Origin: Cyathus striatus | Taxonomy: Eukaryota; Basidiomycota; Agaricomycetes; Agaricales; Nidulariaceae | Reading direction: 5' to 3' | DNA length: 64,000 bases | NCBI GenBank assembly: GCA_025738555.1 | Contig: JAOVFP010000020.1 | Span: 434,001-498,000, forward strand | Part shown: positions 57,701-64,000 of the stretch, piece by piece | Layout: each line of letters opens with the position of its first letter | Position numbering within the stretch: the stretch's first letter is position 1 | Made by a program: the position numbers and the translations under genes | Notes under the pieces: generated by a model | Database searches by the model: none | What the model saw: the letters and a program-made list of their open reading frames with translations, nothing else | What the model was told of the DNA's origin: nothing

Positions 57701-60700
57701 TGGGTCTTGGAATGGATCTTGTCTCCCTGAATGAAAACGAGGGAACATCGGCCCAGGAGGAGACGATGACGAGAACCACAGCGACCCAGAAGGAATAAGA
57801 AGACTGTCTACTTTAGCCCGTCGAATCTCACGAATAGACATTCCACTGACTTGCAATATCAACTGGGAAAGGACTGGAACTAAGAAGGCAAAATCTTGGA
57901 GCGTGTCTGGAATGTCGCTCTGTCGGGAAGACATTTTCATGAATCCTGCAATATTGTTAAACACGTGATGCGACATTGGGGGAGGCAATGAGCGCTTGAC
58001 ATGAAGGAATGCGGTCAAGATGTATGATGCATGAGAGACATCTTTATGGTCTCCCGAAAGGAGATCAAGGACTGGACGAGTAAGTAGCCCGGGATCACTC
58101 CGCATGAGATCCAGAATGGTGTTACGAGCAGTAGACGCCACTACGAAATTTGGATCATAAATAAGTGCTGCTAGCCTAGTAAAAATAGAGCTGAGTGCTG
58201 GAACGAATATTGCACGTCGTTTCGAGGTATAGATAGGTCCCCCCGAACTAGATGTACGACGTAAAAGTGTACGCTCTGCATAATCCTCAGATGGCGAAGC
58301 AGATCGTCGGGGAGATATAGGAAATGTATTAAGCGGGCCGGGAGACATTAATCCGTGTTCCACAGATGCGGGAACCAGCCGGTCGAGTTGATTTGCTGGT
58401 AGTAATGACATGGGAGTTCGCATCCATTCCACACGTTCATCTGTAGGTGCATTTACTTCTGACCAGCCGATTTCTGCTAAGCGTTTCCTGATCTCACTTG
58501 GAACATTATCATCGTTTTCTGTATAATTTTCCTCCGGTATATATAATGTGGATCCCATATCCGTTGGAACGAAAGGTAATGGAGGACGAGCGAGCTTGAA
58601 AGGACGATGCGATTTATCCATTATAATGTTTTGTGTTAGGATTTGGAAGCGCCAATTAATAAGTATACTTATTTTTTTACGGCTTCCAAACGCGTTGTAT
58701 CATCGGACCTGAAAAACCTATTAGAATGGTGGCAAAAGCTCAACTCAAATGACGTACGTTTGCATGTCGACCTCAATGATAGCAAGTAAATCTAAAGGAG
58801 ACTTTTCCGCACATTGCATAACAAGGAAACATGCCTATAGTAGGGCTTAAATACCACTGCAACTTGTTAGGGCACTATAGCACGAACCATAGCGGTTGAT
58901 GAATGTTTACGGTGACTCGGCGTAAATTTAGCACCTGGTGTGACGTGCATTTCTTCTAACAATAAGCCATGCTGCCATACCACAGGGCCGAGACGACGGT
59001 ACTCCTCTTCACTGATCATCTGTGATATACTTGTGAGTAGCTTCATTGCTTTCGCTGTATAGCCATCCGAGAGAGATTCGATCAACTTGCTCTGCTCTGC
59101 AAAGCTTATCGCAAGGTCCCATTCTTTGGACTGGTTTAATGAGTTGGGTACGCTATGAGTTGAGGCAGTTGATGCGAAAAGCATGGTAGTATGGCGCTTG
59201 ACAACCAAGACTAAGATATCATAACTTCAAACTGTAAATACATAACATACCTTATGGATTTGGCTAACACCGCTCCGGGCAGCTTCATACAGGCCTTGAA
59301 TCTGCGTAACGGCTTCTTTTGGTTCATGCACGATCATGTTCTCTAGGCGATCATCGGCAAAGAACTCAATAAACCATGATATTGTCTTCTCAATCCAAGT
59401 AGATCTGAGGAAGATGTGAGAAATGTTTTATAAAAATAAATCAAGCAAATATGCTACCTCCTGAGAGACCGTGTCAAAAGTCTAAACTCACGGAACATCA
59501 TAAAAAAGAGCATTCTTTGCGAAGGGGGTATCAGGACAGTGCGTTCCTTTGATTGTGTGAGTATGTAGTTAAATAGAGGCATGTGAGAAGTACCCTCGCT
59601 TCCAGCAGGATAGAAACCCTAGCTTCAAAGGTCGTAACAAACTTAATAATATCTGATAAAGAGTGTTCAGAATTCTATAGAATAATAATAGCCATGAGAC
59701 ACCACCATATAGAGAGATAATCTACCCACCGATAATTCTCTCTGATGCCGAATAGCTTGCATCTGAGCAATTATCTCTAACATAATCACAGATTGCCCCA
59801 GCCTGGCTTTGGCCCACGGTGCGCCGGTTCTCTCCCCCTTCAAGGTTTCCTTTTTTGCTCCGGCATCGCTCATAAGTGCTACCGACAACATTTCTGCGTC
59901 ACGAGTCCAATAGTCTGGAAGGAATTTTGAATGAACCTTTAATACACACAGGTGGTTGACGACTGTAAACTCTTTTGAGGATGCTGCACACGAAAAAAGA
60001 GGCTTGTAAAAAAGCTGGGGATAGATATGGGACAAAGTTTGCAGAAGGTTAGTTAGCTGAGAACAAGGATGACTTGGGGGCGTTTCTACAAGTTGCTTGA
60101 GAAGAAAATGAAGAAATATCAAAATGATTTATTGGTGAGCTTACATCATTTATCAAAGGGAGCGCGAAGGTGAACATCGATTTGCAAATTTGAGGCGTCA
60201 CGGCAACGTTGAATGCTAACAAAAGCCTGAGTGTCACTGCCCAATTACCCCCAGTGATCTTGGAAATACTGCTTAGGAGGGAAAACAAAAGAACTGAATG
60301 TAAGTAATGGCTCACCACTTGGTGAAGAGACTTTTCCATGCTTGTCTTCCAGCTTGCATCCTCACTATACCAGCGACACAGGATGGAAGAGCTCCATTCC
60401 ACAATATCCATCATGTCATCCAAACACAACATCTCGTAAAGCACTCTTATAACCATATTTTGGGCGTCTAAAGCATACTTCCCTTGAAGTCTATTAGCAT
60501 CAGGAATGACTCTGCTGCTGGTAATATGGTAAATCTGCTTTATCATGGTTATCTTCGTAGTTCCAACCAGTTCTTCCTTCGAGAGCAAGTTTAACGAGAG
60601 TCGGCCAAAGGTAACAAGCCTGCGTGATAGTATCGTTGATAAAAATGGAGACAATATCGATCCACCGGATGAAGATGGCCAATAGTCCTGCCAATTTGCT

Positions 60701-62135
60701 TAAGCTTCCTGAGGAGACTTTTAAAAAAAAAATTTACCTCAATCGCGTACTGTAAAAGCCAGATACAGGTCTTCACGGAGCTATTTTCTAAACAGATAGT
60801 AAAAGCGTCCAGAATGATCACCTTCCTTATAGTTCCTTGATCCTCTGTTTCTGCTCTGACATTATACCATTCCTCTATTGATATGCTATCAACTTCACCA
60901 TAGGAAGTAGACATGAATTTTATGATCAATTCCTTCACCAAGTGAATGTCTACGGAACTAGAAGGAGAGTAGAAGGAAGCGAGCAGAGTGAACAAACCGT
61001 AAGCAATACTTTGAACAGCTTGTACACTGACAATGGGGAGGCCATCACCAGGTGCCAAGATTCTCCAGAGTATGCCAATAATCTGTGCTCTTATCGCTGA
61101 TGGGGCAAGAGCCGCCTTACAACACCACAAGCAACGTTCGACACTGGCAGCCTGATAAACAGTTATAATTGAACAAATACGTACTTGGGTTACTACACTG
61201 ACCTCACTATCCGGAGGCCATGTTCGCGAGATAAGGTCAAACAGCTGTACTGCTAAAATTTGCTCTTCCTCAAGTTGCAGCACCGTCTGCGGAGAAAGGA
61301 AGGGAAACAACAATGTTGACAACACTTGATTTTCATAGGGAAACGCAGTAAACGTTCCCGCGTCTCCAATGATGTTTGCATAATGATCAATGATCTGATG
61401 TAAGTATCTTAGTGAGGGAGTTGAACGAAGTCCAGCGGCAAGGGAAGGCTGGGAGGTCTGGACTGCACGAAAGTCATTTTTCTTTGTGGAAGGAACACCA
61501 TGGGTTGATGACACGCTTGTGGTTGTTATTGATGTAGTCGACATAAACGGTAGGTACAAAGCAGAACCAATCGTGGCCTGATCCTTGTCAACCTTTCCTT
61601 TCAGTACGTCGGGATACCGCGCAGCCCAACATGCCTTGAGCACTTCTTCTCCAAATTTTCGAGAATCGCCGACTTCGCGGGCATGTTCAACGACATGCCG
61701 AAAGCCAAGTCGAGGAAAACGTGATATCTTCGGTGTAGAAGGTCGCGAAAAACTAATATCCCGAGAACTTGCTGACGGGGGTTGGGATAGTGTCGGAGGC
61801 GTTTCACTGGGATGTTCTGAAGATGGTAATACGTGCTGGCGAAGATGCTCCCACCGGGCTTTGGACTTTGAATATCTCAAATGAGAATCAGGTGTCGCAG
61901 AGCGAAGCGGTAAATGCGTTTCCTTTGGAGCACCTCCTGCCTGAGATGACTGCATTTCCATCGCAGATGACGATTCTGTTTCTGTTGATTGAGGTTCTTC
62001 TAACTGCTGCGAGCGGGGAAGCGTCGTATCGACATGGGATGACCCAGCTTTCTCAGACTGTACAATTTTGATTGAGTCAAACGAAAATAAACGTTTTGGG
62101 ATGGGTCGCTTTTCACTTGGTCCTTTGGGCGGCAT
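54737..62135 (-). CDS. Large alpha-helical protein, UNC80-like (tentative)
   Basis: ATG 62135 starts MPPKGPSEKRPIPKRLFSFD; the stop is at 54737. Spliced length is about 2,000 residues. Two points that looked like gene breaks are introns: near 57250-57304 a GTATGT donor joins SQAMIG to ALMIASTRFRRLF, and near 58590-58675 a CTAAC branch site precedes the acceptor joining TRLEA to LARPPLPFVPTD. Most of the sequence is Leu-rich helices of HEAT/armadillo style, e.g. FYALHQEAFLFQSLDAIARV. The C-terminal 250 residues are Ser/Pro-rich with an acidic end (AIEEETKQLVEEFEETF). The organisation and the FR-R-LF / FYALHQE region recall UNC80, a scaffold of the NALCN/Cch1 family cation channels, but this rests on memory of the family and not on a search. 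Other large helical scaffolds are possible. Confidence 0.6.
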
Positions 62136-63002
62136 TTTTGTCAGAGGTAGAGTAACATACTGCAGTTGCTTCGTGATAGACAAATTGTTGGTCAAGCCCG
62201 CCTAAGGCACATTCGGCCAACAGGTTTCAACGTATTGTATGTGCTTATTTAGCAGCACGGTTATTATGTAAGTACAACGGGCCCAACACCGTGTTGGGCA
62301 ACACGTATGTACTACTTAGTACTAATAGTAAGTACACTCAATATTATGTATGATAAAATCTCGGGGAAAGCCTGAACAGGCCATGTTCAATATGGAGGGT
62401 TCCATAAAATTTCATGCAGAAGTACTACAGGCTACCTCTACTTACTCTCCGTGGGAAATTTAATGGCCTTAAACTTACCTATGTAGTATTTACTATTTTT
62501 GACGCTAAGTACCGGATCTCTATCCATTACTTATGTTTCTTTTTAAAATTTTAAATTCGGCACTAAACATCAGAAGATAAACCGAAGGACTAAGTTTAGG
62601 ATTCCGTTCTCAATGGACGACATAAATATCTTGTTCTACTTATGTTCTACTCGAAATAAGTATTTTGTAAGTTCCAATACAACCGGGAGTAATCAACTTC
62701 TATGAATACTAATAATAATACAGCGCTCATACATACTACTTTGCGATTCCTAAACCTAAGCATGCACGCGGTGCTAACCGCATATGTCGAACCGTTTATT
62801 CCAAGAAAACATTGGCAGCGCCGCAGCAGTCACCTTATCCTATCAGTCACTTTATGATGCACAGCAAACCCAAAGAATGTAGGACAAAGGAATGACTGTA
62901 CACAGTGGTAAAGAATGTCAGATATAATGAAGATGCTGATATGAAGGCCAATGTCCATGCTATGACATATAATGCATTTGGTATAATTTCTACACGAGAA
63001 GC
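62136..63002. other. Spacer between the UNC80-like gene and the membrane-protein gene
   Basis: AT-rich, with several TAAGTAC-type motifs (62266-62335, 62505-62530, 62640-62670) and a 19-bp inverted repeat at 62281-62299. No gene seen. Confidence 0.5.
62281..62299. repeat. Perfect 9-bp inverted repeat
   Basis: GCCCAACAC and GTGTTGGGC face each other across a single C. It lies about 150 bp upstream of the UNC80-like start. It is either a dyad protein site or a chance palindrome. Confidence 0.6.
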
Positions 63003-64000
63003 TTAGTAGGGCGGTCGCTTGAACTCGTCGCTAATTATTTTTGATTCCAGATCATAGGACTCTGCGTTGTCGTTGACTATTTTGCCTGCTGCATCGTAGG
63101 CCAAGTAAGGCTGATCTGTGGGACTTTGAGTGGTGAAGGTGTCCATTTGCACGTGAACGGCAGGCATTTTGGGGGGTCGAATTCCGGCTGAGCCATTTGA
63201 TCGGAAAGCAAGGGTGGACCCTTGAGTAGTTGAACTGGAGTAAATAAAATTGCATAAGAACCACTGACACGTCAGGAAAAAAAAGAGCTCATGGCGTGCA
63301 CGTACGCAAAGACCTCGGGCCCCTGTGAAGTGAACCTGCTTAAGCGGCGCACCACTCGACATGCGACAATCTACAGACATCGTATTAGCAACTCCAGAAC
63401 TAGAAGATATAGATGTGACACATACAGTCGAGCAAATAGCAGCCGGAACGTTTGCAATAATCGACATGACAGGATTGAGGTTTAACAACATGAAGATCTA
63501 GAAGCGAAGAAGTTCGAGCTACGAAATAAACGGAATAAACGAAAGGTATGGCTTACCGTGGCCAACAGATTAGCAAGGAAGCTAATTGAACAAAGGATAT
63601 CAATGCAAACGTTAGGATCTTCGGCACAGAAAATTATGGTCACGTACGCGATAAGAAAGTAGATCAGGCCATCCTTAAAGATAAGCTCTACCAGTCGGGA
63701 TCGCCCCGTTGCAGGGTATATAAGCTTGAAGGCCGTCAAAGAAAGTACGACGAAGTCGAAGACCATGGAGTATATGAAAGTGACAGCGAGAAGTTTGTTA
63801 TTCGTCTCTGTGATGACACATCCTCCCTGTTCAGGGATCCACGCCGCCTTCAAAAGAATACCTGCTCAAATCTTTAAGTAGAGTGTCTGGAAGTGGAGAC
63901 GCTACGACATACCATGTAGAAGAAGGGACCAGTGACCGAGAATGACAACGATGAGTGGGACAACGATATACCATTTTTGAGACCAAACAGCCATCCTGTG
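63003..64000 (-). CDS. Multi-span membrane protein of Agaricomycete type (partial, cut by right edge)
   Basis: The minus strand enters from the right edge with MAVWSQKWYIVVPLIVVILG followed by HWSLLLHG, a membrane helix. The next exon has AVTFIYSMVFDFVVLSLTAF and GLIYFLIAYVTIIFC as further helices, then IANLLATV-like sequence. The last membrane segment reads NLNPVMSIIANVPAAICSTV. A hydrophilic tail of about 100 residues ends DLESKIISDEFKRPPY at the stop 63003-63005. At least four helices and three introns are visible. Families of such proteins with few charged residues and seven predicted helices are numerous in mushrooms and mostly uncharacterised. No function can be stated. The true start may lie outside the window. 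Confidence 0.65.

Noticed and set aside
58621..58700. ATG at 58621 (MDKSHRPFK) as the start of an independent gene.
   Set aside because: A donor GTAAAA after TRLEA, a CTAAC branch site and an acceptor TTTCAAG place this ATG inside an intron; the join gives TRLEALARPPLPFVP in frame.

Overview
The window is nuclear DNA of a filamentous basidiomycete, most likely a mushroom-forming Agaricomycete. Nearly every gene is cut by many short introns (about 48-60 nt, GT..AG). The proteins are typical fungal ones: a Num1-type cortical PH protein, Sec24, a class I cyclic-nucleotide phosphodiesterase, a CRH-type cell-wall transglycosylase and fungal Exo1. The non-coding part carries small DNA transposons with 8-bp or TA target duplications. 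I saw no tRNA, rRNA or CRISPR. Coordinates given for split genes run from start codon to stop codon and include introns.

Layout. 1-2333 (+): 3' part of a NUM1/apsA/mcp5-like gene. 2674-6126 (-): SEC24. 6880-8346: a 1.45-kb non-autonomous DNA transposon (8-bp TSD, subterminal TGTCCGGA repeats) with a second, 276-bp TA-flanked MITE nested inside it. 10216-12442 (-): cAMP phosphodiesterase. 12.4-25.1 kb: a gene-poor stretch with one clear 446-bp MITE and some coding relics. 25166-26854 (+): a protein of unknown function with an apparent 1-nt frameshift. 26.9-30.9 kb: a second gene-poor stretch with relics.

From 30.9 kb to the right edge the DNA is gene-dense: MSH6 (-), an EFM7/NNT1-like methyltransferase (+), EXO1 (+), PIG-P/GPI19 (-), a two-finger C2H2 factor (-), 5-formyl-THF cyclo-ligase FAU1 (+), an alpha/beta hydrolase (-), a RAD51C-like recombinase paralog with degenerate Walker motifs (-), a three-RRM RNA-binding protein (+), a CRH-type GH16 protein (+), a 7.4-kb gene for a large helical UNC80-like protein (-), and a multi-span membrane protein cut by the right edge (-).

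Genes that belong together: MSH6 and EXO1 (mismatch recognition and excision) lie about 2 kb apart and point away from each other, with only the methyltransferase between them. The RAD51C-like gene lies 8 kb further on, so three DNA-repair genes fall within 19 kb. PIG-P (GPI anchor synthesis) and the probably GPI-anchored CRH protein share a pathway but are not adjacent. The most notable points are the MSH6 P-loop encoded on two consecutive 13-nt micro-exons, the RAD51 paralog that lacks key Walker residues, and the nested transposon pair.
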